Assembly (NCBI RefSeq): GCF_918698095.1
Contig: NZ_CAKKLY010000007.1
Coordinates: forward strand, 37,182 to 101,181
Source: Arthrobacter sp. Bi83
GTDB taxonomy: Bacteria; Actinomycetota; Actinomycetes; Actinomycetales; Micrococcaceae
Length of the DNA: 64,000 nucleotides
Reading direction: 5' to 3'
The position numbers were made by a program, and so were the translations under genes. This document shows positions 35,042 to 43,475 of the stretch, in pieces (positions within the stretch are counted from its first letter, which is position 1; the number at the start of each line of letters is the position of its first letter). Under the pieces are notes generated by a model. It was not told the origin of the DNA, did not search any database, and saw only the letters and a program-made list of their open reading frames with translations.

Positions 35042-35977
35042 ATGACGAACTACATCCTCAAACGGCTGGGCCAAGGCCTGCTGACCGTGTTCCTCACCGT
35101 TTCCACCGTCTTCATCCTTATCCGTCTGGCCCCCGGCGACCCTGCGGTCTCCTACGCCGGACCGCTGGCCACCACCGAGCAGCTGGCCAAGGTCCGCGAG
35201 CAGTTCGGACTGGACCGCCCCGTGCTGGAGCAGTACTGGATCTTCCTGCAGCAGCTGTTCACCGGCAACCTCGGCACCTCGTACTCCTTCCAGGCCCCGG
35301 CCCTCCAGGTGGTGGCCGAGCGGATGCCCTACACGCTGACGCTCGCCACGGCGTCGATCCTCCTCACCGCCGTGGTGGCCATCCCGCTGGGCGTGTGGAT
35401 GTCCCGGCGGCCAGACACCAAAAGCGAGTTCGGCGTGAACGTCCTGACCATCGCAGGGCAGTCCATGCCCGACTTCTGGACCGGCATCATGCTCCTCACC
35501 GGATTCGCCGTCCTCATTCCGATCTTCCCGGCCTCCGGGTTCGCCACCTGGGGTGGGCTGGTCCTGCCCACCGTCACCATCGCCATCCTGCAGATCGCCC
35601 TGATCTCCCGGATGGTACGGCGGGAAATGACCACCAACTTCGCGGCCCCCTACCTCACCGTGGCCCGGTCCCGGGGAATCCGGAACTCGATCCTCACCTG
35701 GCGCTACGCCATGGGCAACTCAGCTATTCCGGTCTTCACCGCACTTGGTACCCGCTTCGCCGCCATGCTCAACGGCGTGGTGGTGGTGGAAGTGGTGTTC
35801 GCCTGGCCAGGCGTCGGTTCCTTGATCGTCCGTGCCCTCGAAACCCGCGACTACCCCCTGATCCAGGCAACAGTCCTCCTCACGGCCCTGCTGGCCGTAG
35901 GCGTCCAGCTGGTCATCGACCTCGCCTACCCGCTTCTTGATCCCCGCGTTCGTCTTGGAAAGGCGGCAGCAGCATGA
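35042..35977 (+). CDS. ABC transporter permease (DppB-type)
   Basis: A 311-residue permease with six membrane segments, the N-terminal DppB pattern (YILKRLGQGLLTVFLTVSTVFILIRLAPGDPA) and a C-terminal EAA-like loop (APYLTVARSRGIRNSILTW). It forms the import channel with the next gene. Overlap of its TGA with the following ATG (35974-35977) indicates coupling. Confidence 0.93.
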   Translation: MTNYILKRLGQGLLTVFLTVSTVFILIRLAPGDPAVSYAGPLATTEQLAKVREQFGLDRPVLEQYWIFLQQLFTGNLGTSYSFQAPALQVVAERMPYTLTLATASILLTAVVAIPLGVWMSRRPDTKSEFGVNVLTIAGQSMPDFWTGIMLLTGFAVLIPIFPASGFATWGGLVLPTVTIAILQIALISRMVRREMTTNFAAPYLTVARSRGIRNSILTWRYAMGNSAIPVFTALGTRFAAMLNGVVVVEVVFAWPGVGSLIVRALETRDYPLIQATVLLTALLAVGVQLVIDLAYPLLDPRVRLGKAAAA

Positions 35978-36909
35978 GCCTCGACACCGCAGCACCGACC
36001 GCCGGCCTGCCTGACGGCACCCCGGAGCGCAAACCGTCCCCCAGCGCCGTCACCAAGGCGCTGATCGCGAAGGCCGGCGCCACCCGCCGTCGTAATTCCG
36101 CCAAATGGAAGATGCGGATCGGCGCCCTCTGCACGCTCCTGGTCATCATCCCCATCCTGCTGGCCCAGGTCCTGCCCCTGCCGGACGCCAACCACCAGGA
36201 CCTCTCGGCCCGCCGGCTCCCGCCCCTGATGGACGGGCACCTGTTCGGCACCGACCAACTGGGGCGCGACCTGCTCTCCCGCGTCCTGCACGGCGGCCAG
36301 GTGTCACTGACCATCGGCGTCCTGGCCGTGGTGGTGTCCGGCGCGATCGGCATCATCCTTGGCGCGGCCGCCGGCTACTTCGGCGGCTGGGTGGACACCG
36401 TGGTGTCCCGCGTCCTCGAAGCCCAGATGTCCCTTCCGCTGCTGATGATGCTGCTGCTCGTGGTGGCCCTCTTCGGGCCGTCAATTCCTGTCATCACTGG
36501 CGTCATCGCCATCGCCCAATGGCCCGAAGTGGCCCGCCTAACCCGGTCCATGGTCCTCGTGGAACGCGAAAAACCGTACGTTTCGGCAGCCCGGATCCTG
36601 GGCCTGCACAGGATCCAGATCCTGATCCAGCACATCATCCCCAACGTCATCAAGCAGGCAACCCTTGTGGTGCTCCTGCTCCTGGCCCAGGCCGTGCTGC
36701 TCGAGAGCGCGCTCAGCTTCCTCGGCGCCGGCCCGCAGCGGCCGTTCGCCACCTGGGGCCGCATCATCTCCGACGGCCAGGACTACATCACCACCTCGTG
36801 GTGGATGGTCACTCTGCCAGGCCTTGTGATCGTGCTCATGGTGGTGGGCGTGAACCTGCTGGGTGACGGCCTCCGCGACCGTCCCCGCCGCAAGAAGAAG
36901 GGTGCCTGA
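35974..36909 (+). CDS. ABC transporter permease (DppC-type)
   Basis: A 311-residue permease. An N-terminal cytoplasmic stretch of about 45 residues precedes six membrane segments, with the DppC hallmarks HLFGTDQLGRDLLSRVLHGG and an EAA loop ending PYVSAARILGL. It pairs with the DppB-type subunit. A basic Arg/Lys tail (DRPRRKKKGA) closes the protein. Confidence 0.93.
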   Translation: MSLDTAAPTAGLPDGTPERKPSPSAVTKALIAKAGATRRRNSAKWKMRIGALCTLLVIIPILLAQVLPLPDANHQDLSARRLPPLMDGHLFGTDQLGRDLLSRVLHGGQVSLTIGVLAVVVSGAIGIILGAAAGYFGGWVDTVVSRVLEAQMSLPLLMMLLLVVALFGPSIPVITGVIAIAQWPEVARLTRSMVLVEREKPYVSAARILGLHRIQILIQHIIPNVIKQATLVVLLLLAQAVLLESALSFLGAGPQRPFATWGRIISDGQDYITTSWWMVTLPGLVIVLMVVGVNLLGDGLRDRPRRKKKGA

Positions 36910-36910
36910 C

Positions 36911-37828
36911 ATGAACGCACACACAGACGCAGGCCACACTGACTCCGGCCACAAGGAGCAGGCCCTGCTGGAGGTCCGTGACTTCCAGGTGGAGCTGATC
37001 ACCGACGCCGGCATCATCCGTGCCGTGGACTCCGTGAGCTTCAGCATCCACCGGGGCGAGACCGTCACCATCATCGGTGAGTCCGGCTCCGGGAAATCGA
37101 CGACGGCGATGGGCATCCTGCGGCTGCTGCCGGAGGACCTCGCTGTGCTGTCCGGATCGGTCAAGATCGACGGAGTGGACGTGATCGCCGAGCCCAAGGC
37201 CATCGAGAAGGTCCGCGGCAAGACGCTCGCGCTGATTCCCCAGGACCCCATGACCGCCCTGAGCCCGGTGCACTCGATCGGCAGCCAGCTCTCCGAAGCC
37301 ATCAGGATCGCCGGTGCCGCCTCCACGGACAAGGGTGCCGTCCAGGCCCGGGCCATCCGCCTTCTGGAACAGGTCCACATCCCGACGCCGGAAAAGCAGC
37401 TCAAGAAGTACCCCCACCAACTCTCCGGCGGCATGCTCCAGCGCGTGCTGATCGCCATCGCCCTGGCCAGCGAACCGCAGCTCCTCGTGGCCGACGAGCC
37501 CACCTCCGCCTTGGACGTTACCGTGCAGGGCGGCATCCTGGACCTCCTGCTGGAGCTCCAGGAACAGCGCGGCATCGGCATCCTGATGATCACGCACGAC
37601 CTCGGCGTGGCCCGGCTCATCTCGGACCGGATCCATGTGATGAAGGACGGTTCCTTCGTGGAATCCGGAGACGTCCAGCAGATCGTGGATCATCCCGCCA
37701 CGGAGTACACCCGCGACCTGCTGGCCGCCGTGCCGGTCCTGGGTCCCTGGGACGAAACCCCAGGGCTTCCTGCCACCACCACAACGCCCGACGCCGCCCT
37801 GACCAACACTGGAGCCCGCCATGAGTAA
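36911..37828 (+). CDS. ABC transporter ATP-binding protein (DppD-type)
   Basis: A 305-residue ATPase: Walker A GESGSGKST, signature LSGGMLQRVLIA, Walker B LLVADEPTSALD, and the switch His in LMITHDLG. It hydrolyses ATP for import with its partner DppF-type subunit. The C-terminal oligopeptide extension found in DppD/OppD is reduced and lacks the usual iron-sulfur-type Cys cluster. The ATG at 36911 is used; the last bases overlap the next gene by 8. Confidence 0.93.
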   Translation: MNAHTDAGHTDSGHKEQALLEVRDFQVELITDAGIIRAVDSVSFSIHRGETVTIIGESGSGKSTTAMGILRLLPEDLAVLSGSVKIDGVDVIAEPKAIEKVRGKTLALIPQDPMTALSPVHSIGSQLSEAIRIAGAASTDKGAVQARAIRLLEQVHIPTPEKQLKKYPHQLSGGMLQRVLIAIALASEPQLLVADEPTSALDVTVQGGILDLLLELQEQRGIGILMITHDLGVARLISDRIHVMKDGSFVESGDVQQIVDHPATEYTRDLLAAVPVLGPWDETPGLPATTTTPDAALTNTGARHE

Positions 37829-38651
37829 GCCGTTCCTCTCCGTCGAAAACCTCGTGGTGGACTACCACGTGCCGGGCGGAACCTTTCGGGCGGTGGACGA
37901 CGTCTCCTTCTCGGTGGAGAAGGGCAAGACGATCGCCGTCGTCGGTGAATCAGGCTGCGGCAAGTCGACCATCGCGAAGGCACTGATGCGGCTGGTGACG
38001 CCGGCCAGCGGCCGGATCGAGCTGGACGGAACGGACCTGGCCGCGCTCAGCGAGGCGAAGCTGCGCCCGCTCCGCTCCAAATTCCAGATGGTGTTCCAGG
38101 ATCCCTACGGCTCCCTGGACCCGCACCTCACCGCGCAGGAAATCGTGGCCGAGCCGCTGAAGCTGCAGGGCGTCCGGTCCAAGGCCGAGCGGAACAAGGC
38201 CGCGGCGAAGCTCATCGACCAGGTGGGCCTGCCAGCAAATTCCCTGGACAAGCACCCCGCGGAATTCTCGGGCGGCCAGCGGCAGCGGATCGGCATCGCC
38301 CGCGCGCTGGCGTCCAAGCCCGAACTGCTGGTCTGTGACGAGGCTACCAGCGCGCTCGACGTCTCCGTCCAGGCCCAGGTACTCCGGCTGCTGAAGTCCA
38401 TCCAGGACGAAACCGGCATCACCTACGTCTTCATCTCGCACAACCTTGGCGTGGTGCAGGAGATCAGCCATAGCGTCATGGTGATGCAGCGCGGCAAGCT
38501 CGTGGAAGCGGGAACCACCGCCTCGGTGCTCACCTCGCCGAAGGAGGACTACACCCGCCGGCTCCGCCGCGCGGCACTGGACCCGTCCACCATGCGCGGG
38601 CTCAAGCCGCGCCACCTTGTCTCGTCGCTGGCGCTGAAAACCAGCGCCTGA
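37821..38651 (+). CDS. ABC transporter ATP-binding protein (DppF-type)
   Basis: A 276-residue ATPase: Walker A GESGCGKST, Q-loop FQDPYGSLDPHL, signature FSGGQRQRIGIARAL, Walker B LLVCDEATSALD and SHNLG. It overlaps the upstream ATPase gene (ATGAGTAA) and completes the SBP-permease-permease-ATPase-ATPase set. A short spacer separates it from the aldo/keto reductase, so they are probably one transcript. Confidence 0.94.
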   Translation: MSKPFLSVENLVVDYHVPGGTFRAVDDVSFSVEKGKTIAVVGESGCGKSTIAKALMRLVTPASGRIELDGTDLAALSEAKLRPLRSKFQMVFQDPYGSLDPHLTAQEIVAEPLKLQGVRSKAERNKAAAKLIDQVGLPANSLDKHPAEFSGGQRQRIGIARALASKPELLVCDEATSALDVSVQAQVLRLLKSIQDETGITYVFISHNLGVVQEISHSVMVMQRGKLVEAGTTASVLTSPKEDYTRRLRRAALDPSTMRGLKPRHLVSSLALKTSA

Positions 38652-38702
38652 ACTGAACTGAACCCGACCAAAACCGATACCGCAACCATGAGGAAGCAAC
38701 AC

Positions 38703-39692
38703 ATGAGCAAGCAGCCAGCAGGCACCCCGGTGGACGGCCTGAAGCTACCCATCTCCCGGCTCGTCCTGGGCACCATGACCTTTGGTGATACGGCCGACGA
38801 GGCCACCGCAGGCCGCATGGTGGACGAGGCCCTCGACGCCGGCATCACCACGATTGACACCGCCAACGCCTATGTGGGCGGGGCCACCGAGGAAATGCTG
38901 GCCCGGCTCCTCAAGGACCGCCGGGAGAACATCATCCTCGCCTCCAAGGCGGGCATGCCCCACCCGGACCATGGCCAGCACTCGCCGCTGTCACCCGAGG
39001 GGCTGCGCAACAGCGTCGAGGGCAGCCTCCGGCGCCTCGGCGCGGACAGCATTGACCTGTTCTACCTGCACCAGCCGGACCGTGCCACGCCGTTGCACGA
39101 CACCCTGCGCACCGTGGCCGAGCTCGCCGCCGAAGGCAAGATCGGCGCCCTGGGCGTCTCCAACTTCGCGGCCTGGCAGATCGCCGACGTCATCCATGTG
39201 GCCCGAGAGGTCGGCGCACCGCGGCCGGTGGTGGCGCAGCAGCTCTACAACCTCGTGGCCCGCCGTGTGGAGGAGGAATACCTCGAATTCGCCGCCACGC
39301 ACGACGTCCACACCATGGTCTACAACCCCCTGGGCGGCGGCCTGCTCACCGGAAAGCACAGCTTCGAGTCCAAGCCCTCCGAGGGCCGTTTCGGCGACTC
39401 CAAGCTCGCTGCCATGTACACGCAGCGCTACTGGGACAAGCAGCTGTTCGAAGCTGTCAACGCGCTGGCAGGCATTGCGGAGAACGCCGGAGTCACTCTG
39501 GCGGAACTCTCGCTGCGCTGGCTCGCGTACCGGGACGGAGTGGGCTCCATGCTGCTCGGTGGATCCAAGGTGGAACAGCTCCGCGCCAATATCGCGGCCG
39601 TGGCCAAGGGCCCGCTGCCAGCCGACGTGTCCGAAGCCTGCGACGCCGTGGGCGCCGGGCTCCGCGGCCCCATGCCCGCCTACAACCGCTGA
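38703..39692 (+). CDS. Aldo/keto reductase
   Basis: A 329-residue AKR of (beta-alpha)8-barrel type. The catalytic set is visible as DTANAYVGG (Asp, Tyr), SKAGM (Lys) and FYLHQPD (His), and the cofactor-binding end as GGSKVEQLRANI. It reduces a carbonyl with NADPH or oxidises the reverse alcohol; within this cluster it may act on a sugar-derived aldehyde or ketone. GAGGAA stands 8 bases before ATG 38703. The upstream in-frame ATG at 38688 overlaps the binding site. Confidence 0.92.
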   Translation: MSKQPAGTPVDGLKLPISRLVLGTMTFGDTADEATAGRMVDEALDAGITTIDTANAYVGGATEEMLARLLKDRRENIILASKAGMPHPDHGQHSPLSPEGLRNSVEGSLRRLGADSIDLFYLHQPDRATPLHDTLRTVAELAAEGKIGALGVSNFAAWQIADVIHVAREVGAPRPVVAQQLYNLVARRVEEEYLEFAATHDVHTMVYNPLGGGLLTGKHSFESKPSEGRFGDSKLAAMYTQRYWDKQLFEAVNALAGIAENAGVTLAELSLRWLAYRDGVGSMLLGGSKVEQLRANIAAVAKGPLPADVSEACDAVGAGLRGPMPAYNR

Positions 39693-39708
39693 CCGGGCCT
39701 GTATACAA

Positions 39709-39747
39709 ATCCGGCCCTTATATATCCGGCCCGTAAACATCCGGCAC
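39709..39747. repeat. Three 15-bp-spaced copies of ATCCGGC
   Basis: ATCCGGCCC at 39709 and 39724, and ATCCGGCAC at 39739, repeat with an exact 15-base period in the spacer between the aldo/keto reductase and the aldolase. The regularity could reflect slippage or a multi-site protein-binding element. Confidence 0.6.
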
Positions 39748-39779
39748 CGCTCCACGCACATGACTGAAGGTAGAAAAAG

Positions 39780-40556
39780 ATGACATCGGAACTGGCCCTC
39801 GAATTCGCCCGTAAGATCCGCGCCCGTGAACAGGCGGTCGGCTACTGGGCCGTGCTGGATGCACCCGTGGCCACGGAGCGCATCGGCCGTCTGGGCTACG
39901 ACTATGTGGCACTCGACGCGCAGCACGGCCTGCTCGGCTACTCGGGCGTGCTCAGCGGCCTCATGGCCATCGACGCCGGGCACACCGCCGTCGGCATGGT
40001 GCGCGTTGAGGACAACAACCTGACCGCGATCGGAAAGGCCCTGGACGCCGGCGCCGTCGGCGTGATCGTGCCGCTGGTGAACACGGCGGCGGACGCCGCC
40101 GCAGCAGTTGCTGCGGCCAAGTACCCGCCGATGGGCGGCCGCTCGTACGGGCCCATGCGCTCCGCCCTGCGGATCGGGCCGGTTCCGGCCGACGCCAACG
40201 CCGCCACCCTGGTATTCGCGATGATCGAGACGCCGGACGGCCTGAAAAACGTCAAGGAAATCTGCGCGACGCCCGGGCTCGACGGCATCTACGTGGGCCC
40301 GTCTGACCTGGCCATCGCCGTCGGCGGCGCGTACCCCGGCGACCCCGCGATCGACGCCGAGTTCAACGCCGCGCTGGAGACGATCGCCGAAGCGGCGGCC
40401 TCGGCTGGCGTGGCCGCCGGCATCCACACCGCCTCGGGCGACATCGCCGCCCAACGGCTCCGCCAGGGCTACACGTTCACCACGGTGGCCTCGGACCTGA
40501 CCCACCTGGAACTGGCCGCCAAAGCCCACCTGGCCGCCGCAACCGCGAAGGACTGA
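39780..40556 (+). CDS. HpcH/HpaI-family class II aldolase
   Basis: A 258-residue metal-dependent aldolase of the HpcH/HpaI family. Active-site elements are LDAQHG (catalytic His and Arg-type contacts), VPLVNT, MIETPDG (metal-binding Glu) and YVGPSDLA (metal-binding Asp). It cleaves 2-keto-3-deoxy acids, releasing pyruvate or an aldehyde. It begins with ATG 39780 after AAGGTAG. Placed between the reductase and the sialidase-fold gene, it probably breaks the carbon skeleton of the imported sugar acid. Confidence 0.9.
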   Translation: MTSELALEFARKIRAREQAVGYWAVLDAPVATERIGRLGYDYVALDAQHGLLGYSGVLSGLMAIDAGHTAVGMVRVEDNNLTAIGKALDAGAVGVIVPLVNTAADAAAAVAAAKYPPMGGRSYGPMRSALRIGPVPADANAATLVFAMIETPDGLKNVKEICATPGLDGIYVGPSDLAIAVGGAYPGDPAIDAEFNAALETIAEAAASAGVAAGIHTASGDIAAQRLRQGYTFTTVASDLTHLELAAKAHLAAATAKD

Positions 40557-40559
40557 TCC

Positions 40560-41849
40560 ATGTCCACGAGCCCCACGACGCCCACCCCCACGACGCCCGG
40601 CACCGAGTACAGCTCCATCACCCCCGACGGCAGCGTCAGGCACGCCGACGGCGCGGACTTCGCTTACCTGCCCGCGCCCACCGTGCAAAGCCACGCCGCG
40701 AACCTCCTGACCCTGCCGGACGGGCGCCTGGGCTGTGTCTGGTTCGGCGGAACCCAGGAGGGCGTGCCGGACATTTCCATCTGGTTCTCCACGCTCGAAC
40801 CGGGGAGCACGCAATGGTCCCCGGCGGAGCAGCTCTCCGACGACGGCACCCGGTCCGAGCAGAACCCCATCCTGTTCACCGCACCGGACGGCTCGCTGTG
40901 GCTGCTCTACACCGCGCAGAAGGCGGGCAACCAGGACACCGCCGAGGTCCGCCGTCGGACTTCCACGGACAGCGGCCGGACGTGGGGTCCGGTGGAGACG
41001 CTGTTCCCGGCCAACGAAACCGGCGGCGTGTTCGTCCGGCAGCTGCCGGTGGTCCTGCCGTCGGGCCGGCTGATCATCCCGATCTTCCGCTGCATCACCA
41101 CCCCGGGTGAAAAGTGGGTGGGCAATAGTGACGACAGCGCCGTCATGATTTCCGACGACGCCGGCGCCAGCTGGAGCGAGCACGTCCTGCCGGGGAGCCT
41201 GGGCTGCGTCCACATGAACATCCAGCCGGTGGCCGACGGTTCGCTGCTGGCGCTGTTCCGCAGCCGCTGGGCGGACTCGATCTACGAGTCCCGCTCCACC
41301 GATGACGGCACCACCTGGAGTGAACCGGTCCCCACCGAGCTGCCCAACAACAACTCCTCCATCCAGTTCACGGCACTGGCTGACGGCCGGCTGGCGCTGG
41401 TCTACAACCACGCCAGGGCGGAGGAGAACACCGAACGGCGGCTCTCGCTCTACGACGAGATCGACGACGACGGGCTGGCCGACGAACAGGGGCAACTCGC
41501 TGACGCACAGGTGGGACCGGCTGTGCAGGCCCGCGGTTCGGGTCCCGCCGATGCCGGGGAGCGGACGGCCTTCTGGGGCACGCCGCGCTCGCCGATGACG
41601 CTGGCGATATCGGAGGACTCCGGCCGCAGCTGGCCCGTCCGGCGGAACCTGGATGTGGGCGACGGCTACTGCCTGTCCAACAACTCCCGGGACGGCCTGA
41701 ACCGTGAGTACTCCTACCCGTCCATCCATCAGGGCCCGGACGGCGCGCTGAACATCGCCTACACGTACTTCCGCCAGGCCATCAAGTACGTGCGAGTGGA
41801 CCCGCAGTGGGCCTACGAAGGGACCGCGACGCCCGGCGGGGACTCGTGA
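40560..41849 (+). CDS. Sialidase-superfamily (BNR/Asp-box) protein
   Basis: A 429-residue six-bladed beta-propeller candidate. Asp-boxes (S/T-x-D-x-G-x-x-W) occur as STDSGRTWG, SDDAGASWSE, STDDGTTWSE and SEDSGRSWPV; the first 15 residues are Thr/Pro-rich. No signal peptide or membrane anchor is present, so it should act in the cytoplasm on an imported substrate. It may not be a true sialidase: this fold also occurs in lyases and other glycosidases. It starts 3 bases after the aldolase and its TGA overlaps the following SDR start, which suggests a shared pathway. Confidence 0.82.
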   Translation: MSTSPTTPTPTTPGTEYSSITPDGSVRHADGADFAYLPAPTVQSHAANLLTLPDGRLGCVWFGGTQEGVPDISIWFSTLEPGSTQWSPAEQLSDDGTRSEQNPILFTAPDGSLWLLYTAQKAGNQDTAEVRRRTSTDSGRTWGPVETLFPANETGGVFVRQLPVVLPSGRLIIPIFRCITTPGEKWVGNSDDSAVMISDDAGASWSEHVLPGSLGCVHMNIQPVADGSLLALFRSRWADSIYESRSTDDGTTWSEPVPTELPNNNSSIQFTALADGRLALVYNHARAEENTERRLSLYDEIDDDGLADEQGQLADAQVGPAVQARGSGPADAGERTAFWGTPRSPMTLAISEDSGRSWPVRRNLDVGDGYCLSNNSRDGLNREYSYPSIHQGPDGALNIAYTYFRQAIKYVRVDPQWAYEGTATPGGDS

Positions 41850-42535
41850 GCAGTCCGCAGGCTGAGCGGCACGCCGTCGTCACCGGCTGCAGTTCGGGCA
41901 TCGGCAAGGCCATCGCCGAGCGACTGCTGGCCGACGGCTGGACGGTCACCGGGTTGAGCCGCAGCGAGACTTCGCTGGGACCAGGGTTCCGGTGGCTGCG
42001 GGCAGACCTCTCGGACCCGGCGTCGCTGGCTGAAACCGTCGCCGGAGTCAGCCCTGTCGACGCCCTGGTGCATGCGGCCGGGTTCCAGCGGACCGCCGTC
42101 CTGGGCGACCTGGATCCGGAGGCGCTCGCCGGTATGTTCACGGTGCACGTGGCCGCCGCCAGCGCTCTGGCCAACATCGTCGTGCCGCGGATGCCGGCCG
42201 GCGGCCGCGTCCTGCTGATTGGCAGCAGAACGTCTACGGGTTCGCCCGGCAAAAGCCAGTACGCAGCCACGAAGGCGGCGCTGCTTGGCATGGGCCGCAC
42301 CTGGGCGCAGGAACTGGCCCCGCGAGGCATCACCGTCAATGTCCTTTCTCCCGGCCCGACGGACACACCCATGCTCGACGATCCCGGCAGGTCGGCCACG
42401 CCGCCGAAACTCCCGGCCCTGGGCCGGCTGGTGGATCCGGAAGACGTTGCGGCACTGGCCGGTTTCCTGCTCGGGCCGCACGGCAAGTCCATTACCGGGC
42501 AGAACTATGTGATCTGCGGCGGCGCGTCTCTGTAG
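41846..42535 (+). CDS. Short-chain dehydrogenase/reductase
   Basis: A 229-residue classical SDR: NAD(P) motif TGCSSGIG (about residues 14-21) and the catalytic YxxxK in SQYAATKAALLGM, with a Ser-rich region upstream (GSRTSTG). GTG 41846 overlaps the previous stop (GTGA); the extension further upstream is a shadow. It likely oxidises or reduces a hydroxyl group of the sugar acid handled by the cluster. Confidence 0.92.
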   Translation: MSSPQAERHAVVTGCSSGIGKAIAERLLADGWTVTGLSRSETSLGPGFRWLRADLSDPASLAETVAGVSPVDALVHAAGFQRTAVLGDLDPEALAGMFTVHVAAASALANIVVPRMPAGGRVLLIGSRTSTGSPGKSQYAATKAALLGMGRTWAQELAPRGITVNVLSPGPTDTPMLDDPGRSATPPKLPALGRLVDPEDVAALAGFLLGPHGKSITGQNYVICGGASL

Positions 42536-42597
42536 CAGGCCGGGCAGGCCTGCCCGTGGCATGATGACAGCGCGCCCTTCCCGAAGGAGAACGGAAC

Positions 42598-43410
42598 ATG
42601 ACCACCGCCAAAGCCAGGCGAGAAGAGATCTACCACCTCGCCGTCACCACAGGGCTGGCCTCCGTGGAGGAGCTGTCGCGTCACTTCAACGTGACCGCCT
42701 CTACGATCCGCCGGGACCTGGCACAGCTGAACGAACAGGGGAAGCTCGCCCGGACCTACGGAGGGGCCGTTGCGCTGGGCGCGCATCCGGAACCATCGCT
42801 GCGTCAGCGTACCGGCGAGGCCTTCGAACAAAAGCAGGCAATTGCGGCCTGGGCCGCCGCGGAGGTTAAGGACGGCGAAAGCATACTGCTCGACGGCGGT
42901 TCTACTGTCGGCGCCCTCGCGCACGCCCTCCGGGAGCGGAACAACCTGACCGTGGCAACACCCGGCATCAACACACTGCAGGAACTCGCTGACTCGCCGG
43001 GCGTGCAGGTGGATTGCCTCGGCGGCAGACTCCGCGGCGTCAGCCAGACGTTCGTCGGTCCTCTCGCCGAAGCCGCGCTCGAACGCATGAGCTTCGACAG
43101 GGTCTTCCTGAGCGCAGATGCCGTGACGGCCGAGGACGGACTGTGCGAGGCAGACCATGCCCAGACCAGGCTCAAAGAACTCATGGCACGGCGCGGTGAC
43201 ACTGTCTATGTCCTTGCCGACTCCACCAAGCTGGGCAAAAGGCCCTTCCACGCCTGGGCGCGGATTCCCCTTCCCTGGACGCTGGTGACTGACAGCCACG
43301 CCGATGCATTCCAGATCCAGCTGTTCCGCAAAGCGGGCGCCACCGTTCAGCTTGTGGACGTTGGCGACAACGGAGCCGCTGGCCCCGCCCCCGCGAAACG
43401 TGTCAGTTAG
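42598..43410 (+). CDS. DeoR/GlpR-family transcriptional regulator
   Basis: A 270-residue regulator. N-terminal DeoR helix-turn-helix (about 20-60: VEELSRHFNVTASTIRRDLAQL), followed by a phosphosugar-binding DeoR C-domain (GGSTVGALAHAL; DRVFLSADAVTAEDGLCE). Members sense phosphorylated sugars and repress catabolic operons. ATG 42598 follows GAAGGAGAAC. Its place inside the cluster makes it the probable local repressor, responding perhaps to a phosphorylated acid sugar made by the DUF1537 kinase. Confidence 0.92.
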   Translation: MTTAKARREEIYHLAVTTGLASVEELSRHFNVTASTIRRDLAQLNEQGKLARTYGGAVALGAHPEPSLRQRTGEAFEQKQAIAAWAAAEVKDGESILLDGGSTVGALAHALRERNNLTVATPGINTLQELADSPGVQVDCLGGRLRGVSQTFVGPLAEAALERMSFDRVFLSADAVTAEDGLCEADHAQTRLKELMARRGDTVYVLADSTKLGKRPFHAWARIPLPWTLVTDSHADAFQIQLFRKAGATVQLVDVGDNGAAGPAPAKRVS

Positions 43411-43475
43411 GGCCGCAGGCGCAGACGCGCACCACGGCCACATGAACCATCCATCGCAGAATCCGAGGTCCCTGA

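Noticed and set aside
38991..41729. A 912-codon open frame on the minus strand
   Set aside because: It runs antisense to the aldo/keto reductase, the aldolase and the sialidase-fold gene, all with clear motifs. High third-position GC leaves the opposite strand open by chance; the translation is low-complexity and rich in Gly, Arg, Val and His.
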